Shown: positions 1-9,152 of the stretch, piece by piece
Position numbering within the stretch: the first letter of the stretch is position 1
How the letters are laid out: each line of letters starts with the position of its first letter
NCBI RefSeq assembly: GCF_900091845.1
Contig: NZ_FMCI01000167.1
Coordinates: 1 to 45,993, forward strand
Direction: 5' to 3'
Source: Streptomyces sp. SolWspMP-5a-2
GTDB taxonomy: Bacteria > Actinomycetota > Actinomycetes > Streptomycetales > Streptomycetaceae
Length of the DNA stretch: 45,993 nucleotides
Position numbers and translations under genes: made by a program
The notes under the pieces: model-generated
What the model was told of the DNA's origin: nothing
The model's database searches: none
Seen by the model: the letters and a program-made list of their open reading frames with translations, nothing else

Positions 1-3000
1 AGGCCGCGGCACCGGCTCCGGCCGCCGCGCCCGCCAAGCCCGCCGCCGCCCGGCCGAAGGCCGTCCCGGCGACCGAGGCCACGGGCGGCCCGGAGTTCGT
101 GACGCTGCGCGGCCCCGCCGCCGCCGTCGCGAAGAACATGAACGCCTCCCTCGAACTGCCCACGGCCACCTCCGTGCGCGCGGTCCCGGTGAAGCTGCTG
201 TTCGACAACCGCATCGTCATCAACAACCACCTGAAGCGGGCCCGGGGCGGGAAGATCTCCTTCACCCACCTCATCGGCTACGCGATGGTGCAGGCCATCA
301 AGGCCATGCCGTCGATGAACTGGCACTACGCGGAGAAGGACGGGAAGCCCACCCTCGTCAAGCCGGAGCACGTCACCTTCGGCCTCGCCATCGACCTGGT
401 GAAGGCCAACGGCGACCGGCAGCTCGTGGTGGCCGGCATCAAGAAGGCCGAGACCCTGAACTTCTTCGAGTTCTGGCAGGCCTACGAGGACATCGTCCGG
501 CGCGCCCGCGACGGCAAGCTGACGATGGACGACTTCACCGGCGTCACGGTCTCCCTGACCAACCCCGGCGGCCTCGGCACCGTCCACTCCGTGCCGCGCC
601 TGATGCCCGGACAGTCGGTCATCATGGGCGTCGGCTCCATGGACTACCCCGCGGAGTTCCAGGGCACCAGCCAGGACACCCTGAACAAGCTCGGCATCTC
701 GAAGGTCATGACGCTCACGTCGACCTACGACCACCGGGTCATCCAGGGCGCCGCCTCCGGCGAGTTCCTGCGCGTCGTCGCCAACCTGCTCCTGGGCGAC
801 CAGGGCTTCTTCGACGACATCTTCGAGGCGCTGCGCATCCCCTACGAGCCGGTGCGCTGGCTCAAGGACATCGACGCCTCGCACGACGACGACGTCACCA
901 AGGCCGCGCGGGTCTTCGAGCTGATCCACTCCTACCGGGTCCGCGGCCACGTCATGGCCGACACCGACCCGCTGGAGTACCGCCAGCGCAAGCACCCCGA
1001 CCTGGACATCACCGAGCACGGCCTCACCCTGTGGGACCTGGAGCGCGAGTTCGCCGTCGGCGGCTTCTCCGGCAAGTCCCTGATGAAGCTGCGCGACATC
1101 CTCGGCGTGCTGCGCGACTCGTACTGCCGCACCACCGGCGTCGAGTTCATGCACATCCAGGACCCCAAGCAGCGCAAGTGGATCCAGGACCGCATCGAGC
1201 GCCCGCACACCAAGCCGGAGCGCGAGGAGCAGCTGCGCATCCTGCGGCGGCTGAACGCGGCGGAGGCCTTCGAGACCTTCCTGCAGACCAAGTACGTCGG
1301 GCAGAAGCGGTTCTCCCTGGAGGGCGGCGAGTCCGTCATCCCGCTGCTCGACGCGGTGCTGGACTCGGCCGCCGAGTCCCGCCTGGACGAGGTCGTCATC
1401 GGCATGGCCCACCGCGGCCGGCTGAACGTCCTCGCCAACATCGTCGGCAAGTCGTACGCGCAGATCTTCCGCGAGTTCGAGGGCAACCTCGACCCGAAGT
1501 CGATGCACGGCTCCGGCGACGTCAAGTACCACCTGGGCGCCGAGGGCACCTTCACCGGTCTCGACGGCGAGCAGATCAAGGTCTCGCTGGCCGCCAACCC
1601 CTCCCACCTGGAGACGGTCGACCCGGTCATCGAGGGCATCGCCCGCGCCAAGCAGGACATCATCAACAAGGGCGGCACGGACTTCACCGTCCTGCCGGTG
1701 GCCCTGCACGGCGACGCGGCCTTCGCGGGCCAGGGCGTGGTGGCCGAGACGCTGAACATGTCGCAACTGCGCGGCTACCGCACCGGCGGCACGGTCCACA
1801 TCGTCATCAACAACCAGGTCGGCTTCACCGCGGCCCCCGAGTCCTCGCGCTCCTCCATGTACGCGACGGACGTGGCCCGCATGATCGAGGCCCCGATCTT
1901 CCACGTGAACGGCGACGACCCCGAGGCCGTCGTGCGCGTCGCGCGGCTGGCGTTCGAGTTCCGCCAGGCGTTCAACAAGGACGTGGTGATCGACCTCATC
2001 TGCTACCGCCGCCGCGGTCACAACGAGTCCGACAACCCGGCCTTCACCCAGCCGCTGATGTACGACCTGATCGACAAGAAGCGCTCGGTGCGCAAGCTCT
2101 ACACCGAGTCCCTGATCGGTCGCGGCGACATCACCCTGGAAGAGGCCGAGCAGGCGCTCCAGGACTACCAGGGGCAGTTGGAGAAGGTCTTCACCGAGGT
2201 CCGCGAGGCCGTCTCGCAGCCGGGCACCGGCCCGGTCTCCGACCCGCAGGCCGAGTTCCCGGTCGCCGTGAACACGGCGATCTCGGCGGAGGTCGTCAAG
2301 CGGATCGCCGAGTCGCAGGTCAACATCCCCGACACCTTCCACGTCCACCCGCGGCTGCTCCCGCAGCTGCAGCGCCGGGCGGCGATGGTCGAGGACGGCA
2401 CCATCGACTGGGGCATGGGCGAGACCCTCGCCGTCGGCTCCCTCCTGCTGGAGGGCACCCCGGTCCGGCTCTCCGGCCAGGACTCGCAGCGCGGCACCTT
2501 CGGCCAGCGCCACGCGGTCCTCATCGACCGCGAGACGGGCGAGGAGCACACCCCGCTGCAGTACCTCGCCGAGGAGCAGTCCCGCTACAACGTCTACAAC
2601 TCCCTGCTCTCCGAGTACGCGGTCATGGGCTTCGAGTACGGCTACTCGCTGGCCCGCCCGGACGCGCTCGTGATGTGGGAAGCCCAGTTCGGCGACTTCG
2701 TCAACGGCGCCCAGACCGTGGTCGACGAGTACATCTCGGCGGCCGAGCAGAAGTGGGGCCAGACCAGCGGCGTCACGCTGCTGCTGCCGCACGGCTACGA
2801 GGGCCAGGGCCCGGACCACTCCTCGGCCCGGGTCGAGCGGTTCCTCCAGCTCTGCGCGCAGAACAACATGACGGTCGCCATGCCGACCCTGCCGTCGAAC
2901 TACTTCCACCTCCTGCGGTGGCAGGTGCACAACCCGCACCACAAGCCGCTGGTGGTCTTCACCCCGAAGTCGATGCTGCGCCTGAAGGCCGCCGCGTCGA

Positions 3001-3452
3001 AGACGGAGGAGTTCACGTCGGGTCAGTTCCGGCCCGTCATCGGCGACTCGACGGTCGACCCGGCCGCGGTCCGCAAGGTCGTCTTCGTCGCGGGCAAGCT
3101 GTACTACGACCTGGAGGCCGACCGCCAGAAGCGCGGGGTCACCGACACGGCGATCATCCGCATCGAGCGGCTGTACCCGCTGCCGGGCGCCGAGCTGCAG
3201 GCGGAGATCGCCAAGTACCCGAACGCCGAGAAGTACCTGTGGGCCCAGGAGGAGCCGGCCAACCAGGGTGCCTGGCCGTTCATCGCCCTGAACCTGATCG
3301 ACCACCTGGACCTCGCCGTCGGCGCGGACGTCCCGCACGGCGAGCGGCTGCGGCGCATCTCCCGCCCGCACGGCTCGTCGCCCGCGGTCGGCTCGGCCAA
3401 GCGGCACCAGGCGGAGCAGGAGCAGCTGGTGCGCGAGGTCTTCGAGGCGTGA
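1..3452 (+). CDS. kgd: Multifunctional 2-oxoglutarate decarboxylase / dehydrogenase E1-E2 fusion, 5' end missing
   Basis: The reading frame is already open at base 3, so the gene starts before the window. The first visible codons encode an Ala/Pro/Lys-rich linker that normally joins the N-terminal segment to the catalytic core. An E2-type CoA-acyltransferase domain follows, with the active-site motif H-R-V-I-Q-G around nt 732. Next come the thiamine-diphosphate E1 domain ([22 protein letters not shown]), the transketolase-like pyrimidine-binding domain ([16 protein letters not shown]) and the C-terminal E1 domain. This fusion is the actinobacterial TCA-cycle enzyme (Kgd/OdhA/SucA) converting 2-oxoglutarate to succinyl-CoA with separate E2/E3 partners, or decarboxylating it alone. 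About 1149 residues are visible against roughly 1200-1270 in the family. In relatives it is inhibited by an FHA protein (GarA/OdhI). A strong hairpin follows the stop codon. Confidence 0.96.
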   Translation, partial: AAAPAPAAAPAKPAAARPKAVPATEATGGPEFVTLRGPAAAVAKNMNASLELPTATSVRAVPVKLLFDNRIVINNHLKRARGGKISFTHLIGYAMVQAIKAMPSMNWHYAEKDGKPTLVKPEHVTFGLAIDLVKANGDRQLVVAGIKKAETLNFFEFWQAYEDIVRRARDGKLTMDDFTGVTVSLTNPGGLGTVHSVPRLMPGQSVIMGVGSMDYPAEFQGTSQDTLNKLGISKVMTLTSTYDHRVIQGAASGEFLRVVANLLLGDQGFFDDIFEALRIPYEPVRWLKDIDASHDDDVTKAARVFELIHSYRVRGHVMADTDPLEYRQRKHPDLDITEHGLTLWDLEREFAVGGFSGKSLMKLRDILGVLRDSYCRTTGVEFMHIQDPKQRKWIQDRIERPHTKPEREEQLRILRRLNAAEAFETFLQTKYVGQKRFSLEGGESVIPLLDAVLDSAAESRLDEVVIGMAHRGRLNVLANIVGKSYAQIFREFEGNLDPKSMHGSGDVKYHLGAEGTFTGLDGEQIKVSLAANPSHLETVDPVIEGIARAKQDIINKGGTDFTVLPVALHGDAAFAGQGVVAETLNMSQLRGYRTGGTVHIVINNQVGFTAAPESSRSSMYATDVARMIEAPIFHVNGDDPEAVVRVARLAFEFRQAFNKDVVIDLICYRRRGHNESDNPAFTQPLMYDLIDKKRSVRKLYTESLIGRGDITLEEAEQALQDYQGQLEKVFTEVREAVSQPGTGPVSDPQAEFPVAVNTAISAEVVKRIAESQVNIPDTFHVHPRLLPQLQRRAAMVEDGTIDWGMGETLAVGSLLLEGTPVRLSGQDSQRGTFGQRHAVLIDRETGEEHTPLQYLAEEQSRYNVYNSLLSEYAVMGFEYGYSLARPDALVMWEAQFGDFVNGAQTVVDEYISAAEQKWGQTSGVTLLLPHGYEGQGPDHSSARVERFLQLCAQNNMTVAMPTLPSNYFHLLRWQVHNPHHKPLVVFTPKSMLRLKAAASKTEEFTSGQFRPVIGDSTVDPAAVRKVVFVAGKLYYDLEADRQKRGVTDTAIIRIERLYPLPGAELQAEIAKYPNAEKYLWAQEEPANQGAWPFIALNLIDHLDLAVGADVPHGERLRRISRPHGSSPAVGSAKRHQAEQEQLVREVFEA

Positions 3453-3476
3453 CCCGCTGACCCCGGCCGTCCGGAC

Positions 3477-3515
3477 GTCCGGCCCCGTCGCCCCCTGGGG
3501 GTGGCGGGGCCGGAC
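3477..3515 (+). terminator. Hairpin terminator after kgd
   Basis: An 11-bp perfect stem (3477-3487 with 3505-3515) lies 24 nt after the kgd stop. The apical part is itself C/G rich. There is no T-tract, as is usual for Streptomyces terminators. Confidence 0.6.
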
Positions 3516-3589
3516 GCGTTCCGGCGGGCGCGTCATAACCTGGGGGGCAGCAACCCCCGGCCCACGGCCCAGCCCCAGGAGAGCAATCC

Positions 3590-3775
3590 GTGTACTTCAC
3601 CGACCGAGGCATCGAAGAACTGGAGAAGCGGCGCGGCGAGGAGGAGGTCACCTTCGAGTGGCTCGCCGAGCAGCTACGGACGTTCGTCGATCTCAACCCG
3701 GACTTCGAGGTACCGGTGGAACGCCTGGCGACCTGGCTGGCCCGGCTGGACGACGACGAGGACGCCGACGACTGA
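3590..3775 (+). CDS. Small conserved acidic protein, DUF6104-like
   Basis: This 61-residue protein starts at GTG 3590 behind a GGAGA ribosome site eight bases upstream. It begins M-Y-F-T-D-R-G-I-E-E-L, has an amphipathic helical middle, and ends in a run of Asp/Glu. I associate this pattern with the actinobacterial DUF6104 family of unknown function, from memory. There is no signal peptide, membrane segment or metal motif. It stands alone between the kgd terminator and an opposing gene, so it is probably its own transcription unit. Function unknown. Confidence 0.75.
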   Translation: MYFTDRGIEELEKRRGEEEVTFEWLAEQLRTFVDLNPDFEVPVERLATWLARLDDDEDADD

Positions 3776-3936
3776 CCGGCGGCCCGGCGGCGGACGGGTC
3801 GCCGGAGCAGGTGGACGAGGGGTGCCCACGGGCGCCCCTCGACGCGTGTACGGGCCTCCGCGGGCGTTCCGGGGCTTCCCGGGTGGCCGGTGCGGGCCGC
3901 GCCGCGCCCGTGGCCCCCGGGTGGCGTCCGCGGGGC

Positions 3937-4776
3937 TCAGTCGCGGGGCCGGGTCAGGTCGTGGACGAGGCCGAAGGCGCCGTGGGCCAGCAGCAGCGCC
4001 CCGGCCGCCGCCCAGCCCGCGCCGCGGCGGCGCAGCCCGCGGACGGTGAGCGGGAGGCCGACGGCGATCTGGGCGAGGGCCAGGGCGCGGGCCCGCGAGG
4101 TGCCCGACCGGGGCAGCCAGGGGCCGAGGGGGCTCGCGTCGACCGCGTCCAGCTCGGCGCGGACCGCCTCCCGCCAGCCGGGCCAGGCGACCGTGCGAGC
4201 GCCGGGGTGGGCGCGGGCCGCCTCGCGCAGACGGTCCTGCGGCTCGCCCGGGGCGAGTCCGGCGGGCAGCGCCACCTCCGCGCGGGCGAGCACCAGGAGC
4301 AGGCCGCGCAGCCGCGCGCGGGCGTCGAGGACCCGGGTCGGGTCGGGCGCGGTGAGCCGGTCGAGGGCCTGCACGTCCAGGACGGGGTCGAGGCCGAGGC
4401 GGGCGGCGAAGGTGCGCATGGCCTCGTCCTCGCCCGCCGGGGTGCCGTCGGCGAGCCAGACGTAGCCGACCGGGCGGCGGAAGCCGGAGGCGAGGGTGAA
4501 CCCGGCCCGGTCGGCGTCCCACCACAGGGCCAGGGCGGGCCAGGGGGCGCCGACGGCGAGCGCGGTGGCCCAGCCGGTCAGGACGCGGTCGACGGGCTCG
4601 GAGCCGTCCTGCCAGGGCCTGCCCTCGGGCACGAGCACGCTCCACGGGCCGCCCGCGCCGGTGACCAGCATGGGTTCGCGCAGCAGATGAGCCGCGGGGG
4701 CGACCGAGGCGGGCTCCGCGCGGCACAGCAGCAGGGCGCCGGTGGCGGACCCGGTGCGGACAGTGTCCTTCGACAT
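3937..4776 (-). CDS. Conserved hypothetical protein with C-terminal membrane hairpin
   Basis: This is a 279-residue protein if read from ATG 4776 (M-S-K-D-T-V). An upstream in-frame ATG at 4812 adds 12 residues, but the later start looks more natural; neither has a clear ribosome site. The first 220 residues look soluble and Trp/Ala-rich. The last 60 hold two hydrophobic stretches separated by an R-G-L-R-R-R loop, which suggests a two-helix membrane anchor with the bulk in the cytoplasm. I recognise no catalytic motif. It is divergent from the DUF4097 gene, and the two share the intergenic promoter region. Function unknown. Confidence 0.7.
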   Translation of the reverse strand: MSKDTVRTGSATGALLLCRAEPASVAPAAHLLREPMLVTGAGGPWSVLVPEGRPWQDGSEPVDRVLTGWATALAVGAPWPALALWWDADRAGFTLASGFRRPVGYVWLADGTPAGEDEAMRTFAARLGLDPVLDVQALDRLTAPDPTRVLDARARLRGLLLVLARAEVALPAGLAPGEPQDRLREAARAHPGARTVAWPGWREAVRAELDAVDASPLGPWLPRSGTSRARALALAQIAVGLPLTVRGLRRRGAGWAAAGALLLAHGAFGLVHDLTRPRD

Positions 4777-4843
4777 GATCACACGGTAGGACGACAAGCG
4801 GCTTTGCGGCATTTCGTGGGCATCCGGTCCCCGAACGAGCGCC

Positions 4844-4893
4844 TTGACAAACCCCGACCGCGATATATCGTGTTTAGAGTGAAGACGCGATAT
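4844..4893 (+). promoter_or_regulatory. Promoter and palindromic operator of the DUF4097-padR operon
   Basis: A consensus -35 (TTGACA, 4844-4849) is followed by the 10-bp palindrome CGATATATCG (4861-4870), which covers the -10 area, and by a further CGATAT half-site at 4888-4893. The ATATCG at 4865-4870 and CGATAT at 4888-4893 form an inverted pair with a 17-nt gap. The site lies about 30-60 nt before the first gene of an operon that ends in a PadR regulator, so autoregulation is the natural reading (inference). Confidence 0.6.
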
Positions 4894-4919
4894 GGCGCGT
4901 CCGCACGGGGAGGTGCAGG

Positions 4920-5927
4920 ATGTCCGAGTGGTCCGTCGCGGAGCCCGCGAAACTGACGTTCGACGAGCCGGTGAGAGAGCTCCAGGTGCGCGTCGTCAAC
5001 GGAACGGTGAACGTGATGGGCACCGAGGAAGGTTCCGCGCGCTGCGAGATCACCGAGGTGGAGGGCCCGCCCCTCGTGGTGACCCAGCGGGACGGCGTCC
5101 TCACGGTGGCCTACGAGGACCTCACCTGGAAGGGGTTCCTCAGCTGGCTCGACCACCGCAGCAGGCGCCGCAGCGCGGTCGTCTCGCTCGCGGTGCCCGC
5201 CGCCACCCGGGTGGAGGTGGGGGTCGTCGGGGCGGCGGCCGTCGTCTCCGGGATCGACGGGCCGACGGAGGTGAAGGGCGTCTCCGGGGACACCACGCTG
5301 GTCGGCTGCACCGGAGCGGTCCGCGCCGACACCGTCTCGGGGAACCTGGAGGCCCAGTCGCTCAGCGGCGACCTGCGCTTCCACTCCGTCTCCGGGGACC
5401 TGACGGTCGTCGAGGGCGCGGGCCCCTCGGTGCGGGCCGAGTCGGTGAGCGGCTCGATGATCGTCGACCTGGACCCGGCGGGCCGCCCCACCGACATCGG
5501 TCTGACGAGCGTCTCGGGCGAGATCGCCATCCGGCTGCCGCATCCGGCGGACGCGCGCGTGGAGGCGAACACCGCGAGCGGTTCCGTGTCGAACGCCTTC
5601 GAGGACCTGCGGGTCGGCGGCCAGTGGGGCGCCAAGCGCATCACCGGGCGGCTGGGCACCGGCCAGGGCAGCCTGAAGGCCACCACCGTCTCCGGTTCGA
5701 TCGCGCTGCTGCGCCGGCCACCGGCCGAGGAGGAGCCGTGGGAGCGGGAGCCGGGGGCACCGGTGGACGGGGCCCCTGAGGGCCCGGGGGACAATTCCCC
5801 TTCCGGCCCGGCCGACGGCGGGGGCGACGACCCGGACGAGCGCGCGAGCGACGCCCCGGACGGCGCCGCGCCCGACGGCCCGAGCGACGGCCCGACCGGT
5901 GGTCCGACCGACAAGAAGGTGCTCTGA
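4920..5927 (+). CDS. DUF4097-family adhesin-like beta-repeat protein
   Basis: This 335-residue protein starts at ATG 4920 with a good GGGGAGG site. Residues about 20-260 are short beta repeats in which T/S-V-S-G-x-(L/I) recurs many times (GVSGDT, TVSGNL, SLSGDL, SVSGDL, SVSGSM, SVSGEI, TASGSV, TVSGSI). This is typical of the DUF4097 beta-solenoid. The last 75 residues are a disordered Pro/Gly/Asp/Ser tail. There is no signal peptide, so a cytoplasmic role is likely. The stop at 5925-5927 is one base before the ATG of the PadR regulator, so the two genes are translationally coupled. DUF4097 proteins often accompany PadR regulators in actinobacteria, and a ligand-sensing or scaffold role is inference only. 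Confidence 0.85.
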   Translation: MSEWSVAEPAKLTFDEPVRELQVRVVNGTVNVMGTEEGSARCEITEVEGPPLVVTQRDGVLTVAYEDLTWKGFLSWLDHRSRRRSAVVSLAVPAATRVEVGVVGAAAVVSGIDGPTEVKGVSGDTTLVGCTGAVRADTVSGNLEAQSLSGDLRFHSVSGDLTVVEGAGPSVRAESVSGSMIVDLDPAGRPTDIGLTSVSGEIAIRLPHPADARVEANTASGSVSNAFEDLRVGGQWGAKRITGRLGTGQGSLKATTVSGSIALLRRPPAEEEPWEREPGAPVDGAPEGPGDNSPSGPADGGGDDPDERASDAPDGAAPDGPSDGPTGGPTDKKVL

Positions 5928-5928
5928 C

Positions 5929-7008
5929 ATGTCCCCCGTCTTCGCCCACGGCCGCCTCCGCCTCTACCTGCTGAAGCTGCTCGACGAGGCACCGCGCCAC
6001 GGCTACGAGGTGATCCGGCTCCTGGAGGAGCGGTTCCAGGGGCTGTACGCGCCGTCGGCGGGCACCGTCTACCCGCGGCTGGCCAAGCTGGAGGCGGAAG
6101 GTCTGGTCACCCACACCACCGAGGGCGGCCGCAAGGTGTACGCCATCACGGACGCGGGCCGCGCCGAACTCGCCGACCGCAGCGGTGAACTGGCCGACCT
6201 GGAGCTGGAGATCCGCGACTCGGTGGCGGAGCTGGCTGCGGAGATCCGGGCCGACGTCCGGGGCGCCGCCGGTGACCTGCGGCGCGAGATGCGGGCCGCG
6301 GCCTCCGAGGCCCGGCGCGGCCCCGGGGCGCGGGCGGGCAGGACCGCGGGCGACGGCGGCCCCGACGGCGGTGGGGACTTCGCCGACATCGGCGACAAGG
6401 AGTCCTGGCGCGCGGCCAAGGAGGAGATGCGGCGCGTCAAGCAGGAGTGGAAGGAACAGGCCCGCCGGGCCAAGGACGAGAGCCGCCGGGCCAGGGAGGA
6501 CGCCCAGCGCGCCCGGCACCAGGCCAAGGAGGCCCAGGAGCGGGCCCGCGCGCAGGCCCAGGAGGAGGTCCAGCGCATCGCGCGCCGGGTCCAGGACCAG
6601 GTCCAGGACCACTTCACGCGGGGCGACTGGCCGACCGGGGTGCGCGAGGGGCTGACCGAACTGGCCAAGGAGTTCGGCGAGTTCGGTAAGGACTTCGGCA
6701 AGGAGTTCGGCAAGGACCTGGGGTTCGGCCGGTCGTCCCGCCCCGGCGCCGAGGAGGGGCCGGACACCCGCGGCGACTACAGCCACGGGGAGGACGTCCC
6801 GTTCGCGTACGAGCCGAGCTGGGCGCACGAGAGCCCGACCGGCGACACCGCCCGCGACCTCGACCGGCTCCTCGACCGCTTCCGTGACGACATCCGCGAC
6901 GCCGCCCGCGACCACGGCGTCACGGACGACCAGCTCCGTGACGCCCGCCGCCATCTGTCGACGGCCGCCGCGCACATCGGGGCGCTGCTGCGGACCCCGA
7001 AGGGCTGA
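5929..7008 (+). CDS. PadR-family transcriptional regulator with long coiled coil
   Basis: This 359-residue protein has an N-terminal PadR winged helix (residues about 5-85: L-Y-L-L-K-L-L-D-E-A-P-R-H-G-Y-E-V-I, then S-A-G-T-V-Y-P-R-L and the wing G-G-R-K-V-Y). A very long charged coiled coil rich in Glu, Lys, Arg and Ala occupies about residues 90-230. An F-G-E-F-G-K-D-F-G-K repeat follows, then a C-terminal helical part. Simple PadR proteins are 110-180 residues, so this is an extended form. ATG 5929 follows the upstream stop by one base. The coiled coil suggests dimerisation or partner binding, possibly to the DUF4097 protein (inference). The probable target is the CGATAT palindrome at 4861-4893. 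Confidence 0.88.
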   Translation: MSPVFAHGRLRLYLLKLLDEAPRHGYEVIRLLEERFQGLYAPSAGTVYPRLAKLEAEGLVTHTTEGGRKVYAITDAGRAELADRSGELADLELEIRDSVAELAAEIRADVRGAAGDLRREMRAAASEARRGPGARAGRTAGDGGPDGGGDFADIGDKESWRAAKEEMRRVKQEWKEQARRAKDESRRAREDAQRARHQAKEAQERARAQAQEEVQRIARRVQDQVQDHFTRGDWPTGVREGLTELAKEFGEFGKDFGKEFGKDLGFGRSSRPGAEEGPDTRGDYSHGEDVPFAYEPSWAHESPTGDTARDLDRLLDRFRDDIRDAARDHGVTDDQLRDARRHLSTAAAHIGALLRTPKG

Positions 7009-7045
7009 CCGGCGGGTCGGCGCCCCGGCCGGGGCCGGGCGGGCG

Positions 7046-7606
7046 TCAGCTCGCCCGGGACTCCGCTCCCCCGTCGTGCAGGGCCTGCGTCACCGTCTCG
7101 TGGGTGACTCCGTGGTCGTGCAGGATCTCGGCCTCGCCGCCGGGGCGGGTGACGAGGGCGAGCAGCAGGTGCTCGTCCCCGATGTGCCGGTCGCCGCGGG
7201 CCCCTGCGGCGCGCAGGGCGCGCGCGAGGACGTCCTTGGCGTCCGGGGTGAAGGGGCGCCGTCCCCGGCCCGCCCGCCGGTCGCCGGACATCGCGCCGAC
7301 CCCGTGCGCCTCCTCCACCCGGGCGACGATCTCGGTGACGTCGATGCCGAGTCCGGCGAGGGCGTCGGAGTCGGCGCGGGAGAGTCCGGCCCTGCGGCGG
7401 GTGTCGGCCAGGGCCCGGCGCACGGACTCCTTGCGCTCGGCGCCGACGCCGAGCGCGGCGAGGACGGCGCGGCAGCGGCCGCTCTCCCGGTCGAGGAGGG
7501 CGAGCAGCAGATGGCCGGGATCGACGCGCGGCGCCCGTGCCGCTTCGGCGTGTCCGACGGCGCCCTGCACCACCGCCCGCGCGTCCCCGGTGAACCGTTC
7601 GAACAT
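7046..7606 (-). CDS. Clp N-terminal-domain protein
   Basis: This is a 186-residue protein starting at ATG 7606 behind GGGAGG. It consists of two Clp-N repeats: the first begins M-F-E-R-F-T-G-D-A-R-A-V-V-Q and contains H-L-L-L-A-L-L. The second begins F-T-P-D-A-K-D-V-L-A-R-A-L and contains I-G-D-E-H-L-L-L-A-L-V. Clp-N domains bind substrates or adaptors of the ClpC/ClpA unfoldases. No ATPase domain follows, so this is a stand-alone adaptor-like form. Its start codon overlaps the stop of the small HTH gene upstream (TGATG), so the two are coupled. Role in protein quality control is inference. Confidence 0.85.
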   Translation of the reverse strand: MFERFTGDARAVVQGAVGHAEAARAPRVDPGHLLLALLDRESGRCRAVLAALGVGAERKESVRRALADTRRRAGLSRADSDALAGLGIDVTEIVARVEEAHGVGAMSGDRRAGRGRRPFTPDAKDVLARALRAAGARGDRHIGDEHLLLALVTRPGGEAEILHDHGVTHETVTQALHDGGAESRAS

Positions 7607-7815
7607 CAATGCCTCCCGTACTTCTTGTGCACGGCCTGCCTGCTGACGCCGAGTTCGGCGGCGATCTCCTGCCACGACCAGCCCTGCCGGCGCGCGCTGC
7701 GCACCTGGACCGCCTCCAGTTGCTCCAGCAGACGGCGCAGTGCGGCGACGGCACGCAGGCCGACCCGCGGGTCACGGTCGCCCGCTCGCGCGGCGAGATC
7801 CGTTGCTTCGGTCAT
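7606..7815 (-). CDS. Small helix-turn-helix DNA-binding protein
   Basis: This is a 69-residue protein. The first half is a helical Ala/Arg/Leu segment that could mediate dimerisation. The C-terminal third is a clear HTH (W-S-W-Q-E-I-A-A-E-L-G-V-S-R-Q-A-V-H-K-K-Y), with Gly, Val-Ser and the recognition helix in the expected places. Start is ATG 7815. It has no Shine-Dalgarno sequence, and a promoter fitted to the upstream sequence places the transcript start at the A of this ATG, predicting a leaderless mRNA. Two identical palindromes immediately upstream are its probable autoregulatory operators. It is coupled to the Clp-N gene. Confidence 0.85.
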   Translation of the reverse strand: MTEATDLAARAGDRDPRVGLRAVAALRRLLEQLEAVQVRSARRQGWSWQEIAAELGVSRQAVHKKYGRH

Positions 7816-7818
7816 GCC

Positions 7819-7861
7819 GTCAACTTACGTTGACACAGACAGACCGTCAACCCTGGTTGAC
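7819..7861 (-). promoter_or_regulatory. Two tandem GTCAAC-N4-GTTGAC operators over the HTH-clpN promoter
   Basis: Perfect 16-bp palindromes lie at 7819-7834 and 7846-7861, with centres 27 bp apart. On the minus strand TTGACG (7850-7845) and TAAGTT (7827-7822) form a -35/-10 pair with a 17-nt spacer. One palindrome therefore covers the -35 and the other the -10. The predicted start of transcription is at or next to base 7815, the first base of the HTH gene. Confidence 0.75.
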
Positions 7862-7930
7862 ACGAAGGGGCGGCGGGGAGACAGCCCCGGTGCCGGAGAA
7901 GTGGCCCGGCACCGGAGGGGGGGCCGTACT

Positions 7931-7972
7931 CGGGAGGCGCACCCGGGGAGGCGTACCCGGGGAGGCGTACCC
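7931..7972. repeat. 14-bp tandem repeat, three units
   Basis: Units occupy 7931-7944, 7945-7958 and 7959-7972. The last two are identical (GGGGAGGCGTACCC) and the first differs at two positions. It lies between the quinone reductase stop and the HTH gene promoter. A 10-bp-stem hairpin is nearby at 7887-7915. Confidence 0.8.
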
Positions 7973-8001
7973 GGAGGGGGAAGGCGGCCGTGCCGGGAGG
8001 G

Positions 8002-8967
8002 TCAGGCGTTGGTGAGGACGATCTTGCCGAACTGCTCGCCGGACGCGAGGCGTTCGAAGCCCTCGCGGGCCCGGTCCATCGGCAGCACCTCGTCGATGAC
8101 GGGCCTGACCCCCGTCGAGGCGCAGAACGCCAGCAGGTCGTCCAGCTCGTCCTTGGTGCCCATCGTGGAGCCGACGACCTTGAGTTCGAGGAAGAAGATC
8201 CGGGTCAGCTCGGCGTGCGAGGGCCGGTCGCCGCTGGTGGCGCCGGAGATGACGAGCGTGCCGCCGGGCTTCAGCGACTTCACCGAGTGCGACCAGGTCG
8301 CCGCGCCGACCGTCTCGATCACCGCGTCCACCCGCTGCGGCAGCCGCGCGCCGGGCTCCAGGGCCTCCACCGCGCCCAGCTCCACCGCCCGCGCCCGCCG
8401 GGCCTCGTCGCGGCTGGTGGCGAAGATCCGCAGGCCCGCCGCACGGCCGAGCACGATCGCGGCCGTGGCGACCCCGCCGCCCGCGCCCTGCACCAGCACC
8501 GAGTCGCCGGGGCGCACCCCCGCGTTGGTGAACAGCATCCGGTACGCGGTCAGCCAGGCCGTGGGCAGGCAGGCAGCCTCGGCGAAGGAGAGTTCCCTGG
8601 GCTTGGGGAGGATGTTCCAGGTCGGCACGGCGACCTGCTCGGCGAACGTGCCCTGGTGCCGCTCGGTGAGGATGGACCGGGGTTCGCGCGGGCCGACGCC
8701 GTGGCCGCTCTGTCCGATCACGGAGTGCAGGACGACCTCGTTGCCGTCCGCGTCGACCCCGGCGGCGTCGCAGCCGAGGATCATCGGCAGCCGCTCCTCG
8801 GGCAGGCCGACGCCGCGCAGCGACCAGAGGTCATGGTGGTTGAGGGAGGCGGCCCTGACATCGACGGTGCTCCAGCCGGGGCGGGCGCCGGGGGCCGGAC
8901 GCTCCCCCAACTCCAGTCCGGAGAGCGGCTGGTCGTGGTCGATGCGAGCGGCGTAGACGGCGAACAT
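8002..8967 (-). CDS. Zinc-free MDR-family quinone oxidoreductase / alcohol dehydrogenase
   Basis: This is a 321-residue medium-chain dehydrogenase/reductase. The N-terminal GroES-like fold contains A-A-S-L-N-H-H-D-L-W-S-L-R-G and the I-L-G-C-D-A-A-G motif. The Rossmann nucleotide site is V-L-V-Q-G-A-G-G-G-V-A-T-A near residue 170. The cluster of Cys residues that binds structural zinc is absent, which places it with NADPH:quinone reductases or related enoyl reductases. Start chosen at ATG 8967, the first residue of the family pattern M-F-A-V-Y-A. No strong ribosome site is visible. It is downstream of malic enzyme on the same strand but separated by two hairpins, so probably expressed separately. 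Substrate unknown. Confidence 0.9.
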   Translation of the reverse strand: MFAVYAARIDHDQPLSGLELGERPAPGARPGWSTVDVRAASLNHHDLWSLRGVGLPEERLPMILGCDAAGVDADGNEVVLHSVIGQSGHGVGPREPRSILTERHQGTFAEQVAVPTWNILPKPRELSFAEAACLPTAWLTAYRMLFTNAGVRPGDSVLVQGAGGGVATAAIVLGRAAGLRIFATSRDEARRARAVELGAVEALEPGARLPQRVDAVIETVGAATWSHSVKSLKPGGTLVISGATSGDRPSHAELTRIFFLELKVVGSTMGTKDELDDLLAFCASTGVRPVIDEVLPMDRAREGFERLASGEQFGKIVLTNA

Positions 8968-9056
8968 GGCGTCGACGATAGGGCTCCGCCCGTGCCCCGG
9001 GGAACCGGACGCCCCTGTGACACTCGCCCTCTTGAATCCGGCGCGAGGGGCTGGTG

Positions 9057-9107
9057 GGGCCCGCGGGAGAGCGCGCCGCCCTGCCCCGGGGCGTCTCCCG
9101 CGGGCCC
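9057..9107 (-). terminator. 14-bp inverted repeat between malic enzyme and quinone reductase
   Basis: Arms 9057-9070 and 9094-9107 are perfectly complementary with a 23-nt loop. With the hairpin at 9153-9176 it forms a double block to transcripts leaving the malic enzyme gene. Confidence 0.5.
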
Positions 9108-9152
9108 GGCAGCTCCCGCGCGGACCCGGCTCCGGCCCCCGGAACGCCGGAA

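Noticed and set aside
1031..3460. 809-residue open frame overlapping kgd
   Set aside because: It is an Arg/Pro-rich shadow of the real frame, typical of high-GC DNA.
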